DNA from: Malania oleifera
Lineage: Eukaryota; Streptophyta; Magnoliopsida; Santalales; Ximeniaceae
DNA length: 64,000 nucleotides
Assembly (NCBI RefSeq): GCF_029873635.1
Contig: NC_080419.1
Location: 72,404,597-72,468,596, forward strand
Direction: 5' to 3'
Part shown: piece by piece, positions 24,171 through 36,263 of the stretch
Layout: each line of letters starts with the position of its first letter
How positions within the stretch are numbered: position 1 is the stretch's first letter
Made by a program: the position numbers and the translations under genes
Notes under the pieces: model-generated
The model's database searches: none
Seen by the model: only the letters and a program-made list of their open reading frames with translations
What the model was told of the DNA's origin: nothing

Positions 24171-26368
24171 TGTTAGAATTGGTGTGCTCCTAAGAGGGGG
24201 GGGGGTGAATTAGTGCTTTTAAAATTTCCTAGTTTGAATGATCAACAGTTTAGTATATCTCAACCTAGGGGCAGTCTAAACACATATGAAGTTGCAAAAA
24301 AGATAAATCAATCAACACTCAGCACAAGTAATACAATTCTAGTATCTCCCAACAATTCACAATTCAGTATATTCAGGAGATGAATAGAATTAACCAAGCA
24401 ACATAATGTAAAGCAAGAAAATTAAAGGAGACACCGAAAATATTATCTGGGTTTGGAAAATGTGTCTACGTCCCCGCCTCAACTCGCAAACCCGAGGATT
24501 ACCACTATTGCTCACTTAACGGGTGGAGCGGCACCAGTTACAACCAACCTTTCCTTACTGCGCAAGGAAATACCCAAGGTCAAATTTCTAGGGCTGACCC
24601 CAACCTTTACAAACTCTCTTTGTGAGGCGAAGAAGGCCCAATCACTCCTTAAGGGGCAGAGAATACCCACCTCAGGCCACGCCCGGAATACAATCAATAA
24701 ATTTTTCATACAATGGAAAGAGCTTCTAACACAAGTAGATTTGTACAATATTATGATCCAAATATATGGACTCATAGATGATATGGATATATGCTCAAGT
24801 GAGATTTTGGTTTAAGCAAGTCTTAGCTCTCAATAGATGTGTATAAATGTGCGTATACGTGAGAGTGACAACCTTTGATTCAGAATAATATAATCAGTAT
24901 ATAATCAAAGGAACTTTGAATCTCTAAGTAAAGATCTCAACAATAATATTTTTCAAGTATTAAGCACTACTGAAATTAGGGTTCAAGCTTGCTCAAAAGT
25001 ATTTTTTCAAATAATGCAAACAAGTTTTCGAATCTGGCAATGAGGCTGCCAAGACTTAGAAGCTAATATGAGTTCTTCTTGAGAATATTTATCAATCAAA
25101 TATGATGAGAAAAACCCTAGCCTTACTCTCAAAAGAAATATCACCCAACACAAGAATGTGAGACTAATAAACTTTAACAATAATATATAGATGAGCACAC
25201 AATACTAGAAATCAAACTCACTCAAAGTCGTAATGGATTTGCAAATGAGGACTATAAAGATGCGACTCTATTTTTGTAAATGATTTTAGCAAGAAAAAAA
25301 TAAAGAGAGAGTAAATGATATGCTTGAAAAATGATGTGTATAAGCAATAGAAGCACAAAAACTTGAGAGATAATTTTTGGTAATTATTTTGCTAATCTCT
25401 TCAAATGAATGGGTATATATAGTATATCAACAAATTATGACCGTTGGGGATACAATGGGAATTTTAGAAAAAGTTTAATTATGTTTAATGAAATTTAACC
25501 CTATTTAACCGTGGTAAAAATTTCCTTAACCTGAGAGATTCAGTCGACCGTGTTAAGGGTTCGGTTGACCACTTTAGGAGGTTCGGTCGACCGTGGAGAT
25601 TTTGAACTGAGAATATGGTTAATCATCATTGGGCGATTTTGAACCCCCTCGTGGGTTCAGTTGACCAAGTCAAATTCGGTCGGCTACTCATGTAAGTTCG
25701 GTCGATCATGGCCAAAATGAACTACGCACTTGGTCAATTGAACGGTTGGGGTGTTAGACACATGGTGATTCAGTCGAATGTCGAAGACACGTTCATTTCA
25801 TATTGATTGACCGTGTGAAGTCAAAGTGTTGACTTCTTTGACCATTTGGTCAGCCGTGGCATTTTATACTGCCACAGTTCGGTCGACCGAGGCTAAGCCT
25901 TTTTAGCCAACAGTGGTTTGGTCAACCCAACTTAGTATAACTAGATTGGTTCGGTCGACCGGAACCCTTTCAAAGTTCATTTTAGGTCCTGATTTTTATT
26001 AGAAGTCACTCATGTTCACATAGGTATAACTTTTGAGTTATAGAGGACTTTTCATGTGATGTTTAGGGACCTAAAGTCAATCTATGGTCATTAAGAATAT
26101 AAACCTATCATGCATGATACAATTATTACACACCATAATAAATTACAAATCAAATAAATTGAATGCAATTACAACAAGAAAAAGTGGTCTGCATTCCTTT
26201 CACTTTTTCAAGAGTCATCTTAAACTGGAACTTTATGGACTGTATGGCTTCCTTGTGTTCCTACCATCAATGCATGCTAAGGATGAACCTATTTAAGAAG
26301 CTCAGTGCACAGGTAAGAAACATTGGTTTTATCACAATCAAAATGGGATTAGACTCATAGAGTCAACA
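24171..26368 (-). mobile_element. Family A LTR next to its polypurine tract, so a 3' LTR in minus orientation
   Basis: Plus-strand ends are TGTTAGAATTGG and GAGTCAACA. On the minus strand it shows the family layout: TGTTGACT start, GGTCGACC-like array (about 25,540-25,970), AACGGTCA box (25,439-25,448), TATATATA (25,414-25,421), the GTCCCCGCC block (plus strand near 24,468-24,478) and the terminal G-run. Directly right of 26,368 is TTCTCCCCC, which on the minus strand is a GGGGGAGAA purine tract. That marks this as a 3' LTR whose internal region lies to the right. Confidence 0.8.
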
Positions 26369-26484
26369 TTCTCCCCCATTTTGATGATGACAAAAACAAT
26401 TTGCAAAAGTGGGCAAAGCTTAACAGGCTCCCCCTAAGTATATGCATAAAATTTAAATTTGAAGTGCAAGCATATGACAAATGG
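26369..26484 (-). repeat. Left arm of a 116 bp inverted repeat (polypurine region)
   Basis: Reverse complement of 33,784-33,901 with few differences. It includes the final purine tract, GTTTTTGTCATCATCAAAA, and a second tract AGGGGGAGCCTGTTAAG. It ends exactly at the start of the plus-strand gag frame. Confidence 0.85.
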
Positions 26485-27744
26485 CTCACGTTGGTGTTTT
26501 CCTATTTTGTGAGGGAAAATTCTCTATAAGCCCTCCAATGTTCTCTGATGAAAATTTTGCTGATTGGAAACTTAGAATAACTATTTTTATCAAATCATTG
26601 AATTGGAGGACTTGGAGAGTCACTGCTCAAGGGAATATCGTGCCTATGAAAATTGTCAATAATGTTCAAATTACCAAATCAGAATTTGAGCTGAATGAGA
26701 ACGATATGAATTTAATGCAAATAAATTTCAATGCCATGAATATTCTATTTTATGCTTTAGATACTAATATCTTTCATAAAGTAAGGGCATGTCAAAACGC
26801 TAAAGAAATATGAGAGGAACTCGAAAAGAGGTATGGAGTAACTAAGCAAGAAAAGGCTATCATTCTGTGTGATTCAAGCTCAAAAGATCATGAAGGAGAA
26901 AATCAGTGCTTTATAGCTTTAACCAACAAAGAGGTAAATTTGTCTCCTTCCACTTCATCGAATAATCTATGCAATGATTTACGCGATAATTCTTGTGATA
27001 CATCTGATACTGAATCATGTGATAGTTCCGATAGTGAAAGCATGCCTACTTATGAGGAATTGCAAGTTGAATACATTATAACTCATAAGTCTCTTCTTAA
27101 AACTGACAAAAGATATACTACCTTGAAAAACAAGAATGAGACTTTATTGAAAAATCTTGAATCTAAAATTCTTGATGTTAAGGAAAATGATTTGAAAATC
27201 ATAAGATTGGATAACAAAAATGTAATGTTGAATAAAGAGCTAAAAGATTTAAGATCCAAAGTCTCTGTTAAAAATAAAAAGGATCTTCAAAATCTCTGAA
27301 CTTGAGAGTAACGCAAACAACATGACCAAAGAATTTGTAAAATTGCAAAGTGTTTGCAAGGGCTTACAAGATTTAAAAATTCAAGGCCTAGAAAGAAAAT
27401 TAGAAGACCAAGCTAAGATCATCTACAAATTCACTAAGGGCCAAGAAAACTTCAAAAAATTATTAGACTCTCAAAAGATGACATTGGACAAAGAAGGTAT
27501 AGGTTTTAATGGCATTAAAAATAGGAAGAGAAAGAACCTATACATGGGGTACTTTGTGAGAGCATCTAAATATTATGCAAGTACTTCCTCCGGTCCATAT
27601 GATCACACTACTTGCATTTTGTGCAAAAAGAAGAGTCATATCAAATTTAATTGCCCATTCAAAAGAAAATGTATGAAACCTAAGCAAGTGTGGAGATTCA
27701 AAGAAACACCGAGTCTTAAACCTCCAAAGCTTAAAGAAATATGA
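26481..27744 (+). pseudogene. Copia gag (Sirevirus-like), broken
   Basis: The frame opens with ATG at 26,481. An N-terminal gag region (PPMFSDENFADWKLRITIFI) is followed by a Ser/Asp-rich stretch (near 26,985-27,045) and a long Lys/Leu/Asn-rich segment with coiled-coil character (27,090-27,480). The C-terminal zinc knuckle CILCKKKSHIKFNC fits C-x2-C-x4-H-x4-C exactly. There is an in-frame TGA at 26,811 and a frameshift near 27,295, after which the zinc-knuckle frame begins at 27,322. Long coiled-coil gags plus repeated purine tracts point to the Sirevirus lineage; this is inference. Confidence 0.8.
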
Positions 27745-28038
27745 ATACCAAAGAGAATCCCAATGACTCCATCTTAGGTCCTAGGCTCAAGAACTTTATC
27801 ATGCTCTTCACTTGCTTCAAAAGCAAAATAAATTTATGGAAGGGATACTATTTGAATTTTATGGTCAAAAACATAGAAAGGACAAATTTATCTTCAACTA
27901 CCAAAACTAAATGCTTAATTTTGGTTTAGATATGAAAATCTAAAATTAAGTATATCTATCCATTACATTAGCTTGAGTTTTGGGAAAAGAATCCTACACT
28001 ATATATTATTTAATCCTAAAATGGAGCCGTAGTGATTT
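27745..28038 (+). mobile_element. Decayed copia sequence after gag
   Basis: A short stretch (NPNDSILGPRLKNFIMLFTC) still reads like the gag-protease linker, then coding is lost. The gypsy-type LTR is inserted at 28,038/28,039 and the same element resumes at 31,478. Confidence 0.5.
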
Positions 28039-31000
28039 TGTAAGAACCCCAACCGTGATATAGGGAAATTAATTAAATAAGAGAGGGGTAAATTGGTAAT
28101 TAAGCAAGCTTCGTCGATGAAGTCTTTGTAGTTCTCAGCGATGAAGTGCAGAGTCTCATCGACGAGGAGTGACCGAGTCAAATGGTTATAAATAGATATT
28201 TTCATTACTTCTCAGTTAAGAAAACTTAAATTCAGTTATAAAAAAATATTTTCATTACTTCTCAGCTAAGAAAACTCAACATACTCTCTATCTCTCTAGA
28301 TTTCTTCGCCATTTGTAGCGGGAATCATAGATCCGATGGTACAACAAGGATCAGAGAAGGATTCTCTACAAGTTCTATGGATCGGATCGTTGATTCGGGT
28401 ATCTTCGGGTTTTGGCTCGGAATTGAGGTAAGGTTCGATTTTCAAGTCTGATCTGGTAGTTGTGTAGAGAATAGGTTTGTGAGCATAATTTGTATTGTGG
28501 TATGTAGGTTTTGGAAGTCGATTCGCTGTTTAGGAGCCTTGAAGTTCGAGATTTGTCATTTGGCGAAAGGTACGGGGATTCAGTTTATGTCTATTATTTT
28601 TGAATTCAAACTTAGTAGAACTATGGTTCACGGTCCTGTGTGCGTTTTGGTTACTCATTTGGGGGGATCTGACGGGTAAAATTATGGGTTTTTCATGTTA
28701 CAATTTTGGGAAAAATGGGATATTAGGTTGCACCCCTGGTTTTGTTGAAAACCGTATGTATATGGTGATTTATACTGTGTAATAGGGATGACCGTGCCTT
28801 GACTTTATATTAAACTATATTGAAATTAGGATAGCTTCCCAAGAGGGGGGTGAATTGGAATCTTTAAAATTATTTCAATTTTTATTCTTTATTTAATATT
28901 AACAACTACAACAAGTAAATACAAAGACAATTCAATCACAACCAATCAAAATAAAAAATTCGATCTTTGTCTCAATAGCCTTGTAATGAATTGTAAAACA
29001 CGCTGAATTTATGTAAGCCCTGTGTTTGTTCCAAAGTCACAAATCTTCTTTATGTTCAGCTTTTAAACAAACTTTCAGATTAATAAGTTTAGGTTGATCA
29101 ACCAACGTAATACCTTTCGATTTCTGCAATCAATGCTAATCAAACCAAAAACAAATTATCCTCCGATCTATTTAACAACTAAACACTCAAAATTAATTTA
29201 AAAGCATACACGCAAATTATAAGTCTTTACTGAAAAAGTAAAGAGTAAAGGAAGAAGAGAGACACAAGATTTTACGAGGTTCGGCTTATTCCCAGCCTAC
29301 CTCCTCGCCTTTGGCAAACTACCAAAGGATTCACTAGTTTAGTTCCGTTGACGGGTGGAACAATACCGATTACAAATACTCCTTCCATTAGGCTAGAGCT
29401 CGCCTCTCCAAACGATATTCCCTCGTTTGTTCCAACGATTCTACAACCTTGAATCGTCTATGAATAAGAATCAAGATAAAGAGATTTTGTGTACAAGAAA
29501 ACACTCTCACAGCAAAGTAGGTTAGTACAACAATCAGCAGAATAATACTTCAAAGTAATTCAAATATAAAAGAATTTGAAACTCAATACTTAGTATGAAT
29601 CACCAAATATCTTTCAAAATATGAAAGATTCTAACTTTGAATGTTATGCTTCGAAGTTTGAATCAGTAGCAACTCAGTAGTTGAACACAAAAGAGTTTGA
29701 GAGCCTTTTGAGAACTTTGATTGCTTGAAAATTGCTTAGTGTATCAAACCTTTGAAGATTGGGGCTATTTATAGATGTTTAGAAGCAATTCCATACCCCC
29801 AAAGTTTCCTTAAAATAGTTTCCAAGTTTTTAAAAATAATTATGTCTAAAAACCTTGTTTAAAAAATCTTTCCGTTAAGAATTTTTAAGCCAACATTCGA
29901 GTGGCAGTCGCCTGTCACAGAACAAACTCTCAACACAGAATACTGCCAGAACCAAGGCAGTCGCATGTCATGTCCACTCAGGCACTTGACATGTTTAGGC
30001 AGTCACCTGTCTTACTACTGTCTCTTTGAAAAACCTCTTACTTAATTTGGTAGTTGCCTGCCATATCATGGCAGTCGCTTGGCCCTTCTTTATTTCAAAA
30101 GTTTTTTTCCTTTTTCAAAACCCTTTCTTTACATTGATTATAAAAATATTCTTTAGAGTATATATAAAAAATATATTTCTGAATTATTGAGAGCTTCAAT
30201 CCAATTTATATTTGAAATTAACTTGAAGTACTTACATTTAGAACATCCTTTAAAAAAATGATCCTTTGCTCTTCAATCTTGTTCTTCCATCATCTTTGAG
30301 TATTTGATCTTCTCTTTAAGCTTTCACAAGATTATCTTTAATCTTCATGCTCTTTAAAATCTCTTTGTAATCCATAAACTTTCCTATGCTTTTGAGCTTT
30401 GTCACTTCCTTTAAGCTTTGCCTTATTAAACCATAAACTTTCTCATGCTCTTGAGTTTTTCCTTTCCTGAAAAATTTTCACTTAAATCACATTAAACACA
30501 TCATGATTTGTTATCATCAAAATAAGAATTGTAAGCCTTATTAGGCCAACATATATATGTTTGGAAAACATAATTTTCAGATTTCCAAATGGGTGTGGTT
30601 TGTTTGATTATATGAGCATGCATGATTGTGTTTTATTGAAATACAATAGGAACTGGGTTCCAAGTTGTTCCAGGTACTGAAAGAGTTTTCGGTTCTATAT
30701 CCGCGGGCGTATGAAATCGCTAGGTCATGTTTGGCAAGAGTGTCCGGCTCTTTATCCTAGGGCGTGAGCCTTACCGACTGATCACCGAAGGGTGTGGATC
30801 CACTAGTTTGTATCGGTACGATGCCATGGGAGCTTGGGGTTCACCATGTACCGGGAACGCCGTGTATTGCAGGCCAGCTACGGGCTGACACCGAATATTA
30901 CGAGCCGAAGGGTGTGACGACACCAGGTTGATCATGTGTGTGTGCGCATGTATGCACTGTACTGGAACCGTTTTGTGAAAATACTGGAATTGCATTTAAC

Positions 31001-31477
31001 TGTGTATGTTTTGCTGTCATGATAACACTCAAATGCCACACACCAATATAACCTGTATCTGCCTTACTGAGAGGTGTCTCACACCTGCTGTACGTACATA
31101 TTTTTTAGGTCCTTCGAGTAACTGGAACTAGCATCTTGTTGTTGGAAGCGTAGTGGTCGGTGTACTTTGAGAAGTACTTGGGTAAGTACTAGGACTATAC
31201 TGGGTGGTCTGTTGGTGGTTTTGGCTGACACCCAAGTTTGTGTTGTATTTTTGTGGAGTTGACTCCTTGTATAGACTCTGGTATAGTACAGTTTGTGTAT
31301 AGAAAGACGTATTTTCCGCTGTGTACATGTTGTGTATGTGAATATGTATAGGGTGCCTAGGAACCCCACGGGGTCAGACCCTCATTCATTGTACTGTATC
31401 TTGATCTTGTATGATACAAGGACAGATTAGGTTACTTTTTCATCCTCGGGTCGAATTACTGGGTTCAGGGCGTGACA
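28039..31477 (+). mobile_element. Gypsy-type solo LTR split by another LTR
   Basis: Ends are TGTAAGAACCCC and GGGCGTGACA, flanked by GATTT (28,034-28,038) and AATTT (31,478-31,482), a 5 bp TSD with one mismatch. U3 carries CGTCGATGAAG and CATCGACGAGG motifs (28,110-28,170) just upstream of TTATAAATAG at about 28,187. About 1.7 kb without the nested insert. The R/U5 part has ACCGAAGGGTGTG twice (30,783 and 30,903). It belongs to the same broad type as the LTRs at 58,238-62,502, shown by shared motifs rather than close identity. Confidence 0.75.
28821..30551 (-). mobile_element. Family B solo LTR nested in the gypsy-type LTR
   Basis: Flanked by a perfect TATAT duplication (28,816-28,820 and 30,552-30,556). 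Read on the minus strand it begins TGTTGGCC and ends with TTCA at 28,821. It has an array of GGCAGTCGCCTGTC-like motifs (29,900-30,090), a TCTATAAATAGCCCC TATA region (29,763-29,777) and the copia-type TTCGGC and C-run/G-run features near its end. Length 1,731 bp. The TATAT duplication is AT-rich, so slightly weaker proof than the other TSDs. Confidence 0.75.
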
Positions 31478-33783
31478 AATTTAATATATCCGAAAGGCTT
31501 ATTCAAGATAAATTCACATTCTAATATTGCTATCTTTCCACACACTTAGAATAAACACCCTTAGAGGAAAGTAGAAAAATATCAAAGCAATGGTGGGTTC
31601 TCGTCACAAGCTCTTGAATTTAAATCAAATCAATTAGTGCCCTTGAATGGTGTTGAATGGCTGAAATGATTTCACTAGGCTTCTATCTAATAGAAGGCAC
31701 AAATCTCAAGAAAATCTATGCACAAGGAATTAAATTGGAAGCCAATTGAATCTGTATGTCTCTCAAAATTCAAAGCTAAATTTAATCTTGAGAGCATATG
31801 TTAATAATGATTTGGCTGCATAGTTAAGGGGGAGCAGCAGTGTGTTAAAACCTATCTGATAAATACTTTATTTTATTGTATCTTTGATTTTTTTATTGGA
31901 TGCCTTATGAGAACTGCAACATTCTATCCATTTGTGCTAAAAGATTTATTTTTATTTGATGGATAGTTATTCATGTCCATGATCTACTTTGAGCCATATT
32001 GGACTGCATGCTTGTCTTAGATGCCATGTGCATGGTTGATGCAAATTCGTGAAATGCATGTTAGTAGACAACTAGGGCTTTGCATGATTGAAATTGAATG
32101 ATCACATATAGACTCACATGCTAGTTAGTTAATGACGATCATCACTTCATATGACTGGTATAAAATTCCAAATTCGCATGTTAAAAGAATCATTTGCAAG
32201 AATTTTGAGTAATGCCCTAATTGGCCATCAATTGCTTAGTGAAAATGTAATATGCAGTGATCTTGTGCTAAATACTTATAATTTATTGTATAATGAGCTC
32301 TTGTGTGTTGAATGATTATGAAAAATAAGGCATGATTTGGATAAGTTCTTAACTGAGGGGGAGCATCTTTCTCTCAGAGTTTTATAAAATTAAAATGCTC
32401 TCATGATCATTCCTATGTTCATATGCCTTTTTGAAAAACAACACTGTACTGAACTCATAACTATCCACTATTGTTCATTATTCATATTATCTTCTTGATG
32501 GATAGCTTATCTTGAACTGTTGATTATACTATGGGGTTGCATGCTTGTATTGAATGCCTTTGCATGCCGGATGCAGTGTATTGAGTATTGCATGATGGTA
32601 GTGTTTATAGATTCTCCCATGCTTGAACTAGATGATATCTCTATAATGCAGATTATTTTGCCTTGTTTGCTTGAATCTATCAGGTTTTTGGTGCATGCTT
32701 ATATGGGAAAATGTTCAATTTACAGACGGCATGTTGTCGAAATTTCATGAAATTTTCCCAAAACAAAACCATGTACCAAATTGACCATGATTTAATGCAT
32801 ATGAAAATTTGTAAGGATGAGTGAATCAAAAGAATATATTACTGAATCTCATCGTTGATCAGAAATGGCATGCATGAAAATATACATAGGGGATCTGAGC
32901 TCCATTCTTAGAAAAAGCATAAAGGACTTATATGCATCTCACGGATTCATTTCTTGAATATTAAGGCTCTACTGTAACCCTGAACATCATATCCATCTTT
33001 TATGGCTTTATATTTAGATATGAATTGTTCTTGGTTATGTGCTATACAATACGCCTTAATATTTATTTATGATGCATTTGTGGCATTTTGGGTCGACTAT
33101 ACTAATCGGGTGATAAATATATAAACATTTAGTACAGTTGGTCCAAGGAATCTCAAAATAACTGCTTATACTACTTGGAAAATTTATTCTTAGCTAGTAT
33201 AAGTAATAACTGCTTATACTGCTTGGCAAATTTATTCTTAGCTAGTATAAGTAGTTCATCTCATTTTGGCTTGTACTCAAACTGAGGGGTAGCAACTTAA
33301 ATTAGAATACTACGACTCTGAAAATTTAGGCTCTCTCACATTTATATTCATATACTTCATATTTTGTGAGAACTACATCTGCTATCCATAATGAACTGCA
33401 TATCTATATTATGTTTTATGGGTATTGAAAATATTAACCGTCAAAGCTTGAATTGAATATCTTGAATGATTTGAATGATAAGCTTACTTCTAATCAATCA
33501 GGTTATTGATTTACATTTTGGGCATTGCTATATTTTCAAATGGCATGCTACCAAAATTTCTAAAAATTTTCTTCCCAAAATTAAATCATTCACTTAATTG
33601 ACTATGTCTTGTGTTTATTTTCTTACTTTAGTCCCTTCTTGTTGATGTCAAAATGGGGAGAAGTGTCTAATGTAAAATTCGTAAAGATAAATGCATATCA
33701 TTGAAAGCTAAATGCATATTATTCCATATTATTTTAGCTTTATTGACAACCAAAAATTGAATGCATAATTTGTGTGTGTTTGT
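31478..33783 (+). mobile_element. 3' non-coding region of the Sirevirus-like element with repeated purine tracts
   Basis: No coding frame. Purine tracts AAGGGGGAGCAG (31,826), GAGGGGGAGCA (32,355) and GAGGGGTAGC (33,294) each head a similar module with CTCTCA, then CATATGCCTT or similar, then TTGATGGATAG. Two more tracts follow at 33,834 and 33,888. A 50 bp direct duplication (ACTGCTTATACT...AGTATAAGTA) lies at 33,161-33,252. Repeated purine tracts upstream of the 3' LTR are a known Sirevirus hallmark. Confidence 0.65.
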
Positions 33784-33901
33784 CTTCATTTGTCATATGC
33801 TTGCACTTCAAATTTAATTTCTATGCATATACTTAGGGGGGAGCCTGTTAAGTTTTGCCCACTTTGCAAATTGTTTTTGTCATCATCAAAAAGGAGGAAA
33901 A
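33784..33901 (+). repeat. Right arm of the inverted repeat, with polypurine tract
   Basis: Contains TAGGGGGGAGCCTG at 33,833 and the final tract AAAAAGGAGGAAAA at 33,888-33,901, directly before the LTR start at 33,902. It is the mirror of 26,369-26,484. Confidence 0.85.
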
Positions 33902-34030
33902 TATTGACTTTATCAGTCTGATCTCGTTTTGATTGTGACAAAACCAATGTTTCTTACCTATGCACTAAGCTTCTTGAACAGGTTCATGCGTAGCATGCAC
34001 TGATGGTAGGAACACAAAGAAGCCAAAGCA
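33902..34030 (+). mobile_element. Start of the 3' LTR of the Sirevirus-like element (family A), truncated
   Basis: TATTGACTTT (one change from the family start TGTTGACTTT) follows the purine tract. The next 125 bases, including CATGCACTGATGGTAGGAAC, match the reverse complement of 26,240-26,368. Homology ends near 34,030 where the next copia fragment begins. Confidence 0.75.
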
Positions 34031-34159
34031 TGTCCTCCGGAATCCAATCAAACTAATTCCAGATTCACCGCTACAGCCACAAGAAGAGCATGACGATAAT
34101 AGGGAAGTTGATGAACCAATAGCTGAAGGTGATCAAGAAGCTTTTTAGCAGCAAAACCC

Positions 34160-35805
34160 CAAATAAGAAGATCCATCAGGGAACGTCGACCTTCTAGCAT
34201 ATACTCACCAGATGAGTATGTGTTGCTAATTGACAGGGTAGAACCAGAATGTTATGAGGATGCCATGTCACATGAGCACAAGATTGAGTGGTTGAAGGCC
34301 ATGCAAGAAGAGATGAAATCCTTGCATGAGAACCACACTTATGATTTGGTAGACCTACCAAAGGGAATGAAAGCACTCAACAAAAAATGAGTGTTTAAAT
34401 TAAAAAATGAAGAAGGAAACTCACAACCAAGGTACAAGACGCGACTAGTTGTGAAAGGCTTTGGTAAAAGAAAAGGCATTGACTTTGAAGAGATTTTCTC
34501 GTTTGTGGTAGAGATGTCATCTATTCAAGTTGTTCTCGGATTGGTTGCTTGCCTGAACTTGGAGATTAAGCATCTTGATATAAAAACTGCATTTCTCCAT
34601 GGTGATTTGAAAGAAGAAATCTATGTGAAACAACCTAAAGGATTTGAGGTCAAAGGAAAAGAATAGTTGGTGTGCAAATTGAGAAAGAGTTTGTATGGTC
34701 TCAAGCAGACACCGAGACAGTGGTACAAGAAGTTTGATTCCTTTATGATGGAGCACGGATATAGTAGGTTCACAACTAATCACTGTGTTTTTATTAAGAT
34801 ATTTTCTAGCAATGATTTCATTTTTCTCATGCTTTATGTGGATGATATGCTGATTGTTGGTCGTGATACTAAGAAGATAGAAAAATTGAAGAAAGAACTA
34901 AGAAAATCCTTTGCAATGAAGGATTTGGTTCCAACAAAATATATTCTTGGAATGAAGATCTTTCGACATAGGAAAAATAGAAAGTTGTGGTTATCTCAAG
35001 AAAAATATATTGAGAAGGTGCTAGAAAGATTTAACATGAGTAAAGAAAAACCAGTCAATTGCCCACTTGCAAGACACTTCAAGCTTACTTCCAAGGAGTA
35101 TCCTACAAGTGAAAAAGATAAAGAAGACATGAAGAAAATGCCTTACTCTTTAGCCGTGGGTAGCTTGATGTACACTATGGTATGCACAAGACTTGATATC
35201 GCTCATGCAGTCGGAGTAGTCAGTCGATTCCTTTCTAATCCTGGCAAAGAATATTGGGAAGCCATCAAGTGGATTCTTAGGTATCTTAGAGGTACTTCTC
35301 ATTTATGTTTATGTTTTGGTTATGAAAAACCTGTGTTGGAAGGTTATACATATGTAGATATGGCCGGTGAAGTTGATTCCAAAAAGTCTACTTCGGGATA
35401 CCTGATGACATTTTCAGGGGGAGCAGTGTTGTGGCAATCAAATATACAAAAATGTATTGCATTGTCCACTACTAAGGCAAAGTACATCGCCATCACTGAA
35501 ACAAGAAAAAGCTTCTATCGATGAAGAAGTTTTTGGAGGAACTTGGTCCCAAGCAAGAGAAGTATGTTCTCTATTGTGACAGTCAAAGCACTATTCATCT
35601 TAGCAAGAATCCAAGTTTTCATTCAAAGTCGAAGCATATTGATGTTCGATATCATTGGATTCGTGAGGCGTTGGAGTCAAAGCAGCTAAGTATAAAGAAG
35701 ATCCATACTTATGACAATGCATCAGACATGATGACTAAGACAACGTCCAAGTCAAAGCTCGAAACTTGTAGAACCGCAACAGGTTTGGTAGATCTCTCCG
35801 CATGA
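34160..35805 (+). pseudogene. Copia RT and RNase H, broken
   Basis: RT motifs appear in order: EWLKAMQEEM, the KTRLVVKGF segment, LDIKTAFLHGDLKEEIY, LRKSLYGLKQTPRQWY, and the active-site LYVDDMLIVG. RNase H follows (SKKSTSGYLMTFSGGAVLWQ; CDSQSTIHLSKNPSFHSK; KHIDVRYHWIRE). The catalytic YVDD is kept. Breaks: TGA at 34,388 and TAG at 34,664, both where the family usually has Trp or another residue, and a frameshift around 35,510-35,521. The type resembles Tnt1/Tork-like copia. Confidence 0.88.
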
Positions 35806-35809
35806 GTCG

Positions 35810-35822
35810 GGTGGGGGAGATT
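35810..35822 (+). other. Polypurine tract
   Basis: GGGTGGGGGAGAT directly before the LTR start TGTTGGGC; the expected second-strand primer site. Confidence 0.75.
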
Positions 35823-36263
35823 TGTTGGGCCCGCCTCATCTAGAAGGCAAGAATATTATTGCCACAATTCGGTGGCCTCATATGGAAGATGGTTGTAATT
35901 TGTTTTGTCAAAGGCGACTTCTGTTTGGTGCAGGAACTCCACCCACCTTTTGATAAGAAGGAAAATTGATTTTTGGAGGGAATTGGGCTGCGGTGATCTC
36001 CTCCTATAAAAGGAGTGCTTCCCCTCCATAGTATACACAGATAGAGAGTGGGAGTGAAGATATAATTATTAGTGCACTGTGAGTGTGTTTTAATGTGAGT
36101 GAGTTGAGTGTGTTGTAATCTTCCTCCTCCTTCACTGTATACCCATATATATATATAATTACTCATCTCTTGTGAATGTCGGCAAAATTGGCCGAACCAC
36201 GTAAATCTTGTGTGTTATTTGTGTGCGTGTTATTTGATCTTGGGCGAGATTCATATTCCAACA
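35823..36263 (+). mobile_element. Complete 3' LTR, 441 bp
   Basis: Begins TGTTGGGCCCG and ends TTCCAACA, with inverted ends TGTTGG/CCAACA. A TATA box, TATAAAAG, is at 36,005-36,012. The R/U5 part has AATTGGCCGAACC. The base run after it is CTTAG; the matching 5' flank is lost with the truncated end. Confidence 0.88.

Larger units (their letters stand above)
34031..36263 (+). mobile_element. 3' half of a copia element (linker, RT, RNase H, 3' LTR)
   Basis: A 5'-truncated element running from the integrase-RT linker through RT and RNase H into a complete 441 bp LTR. No gag, protease or integrase is present. It cuts the family A LTR at about 34,030. It ends about 1 kb from the PFK stop codon, pointing toward it. 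Confidence 0.85.
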
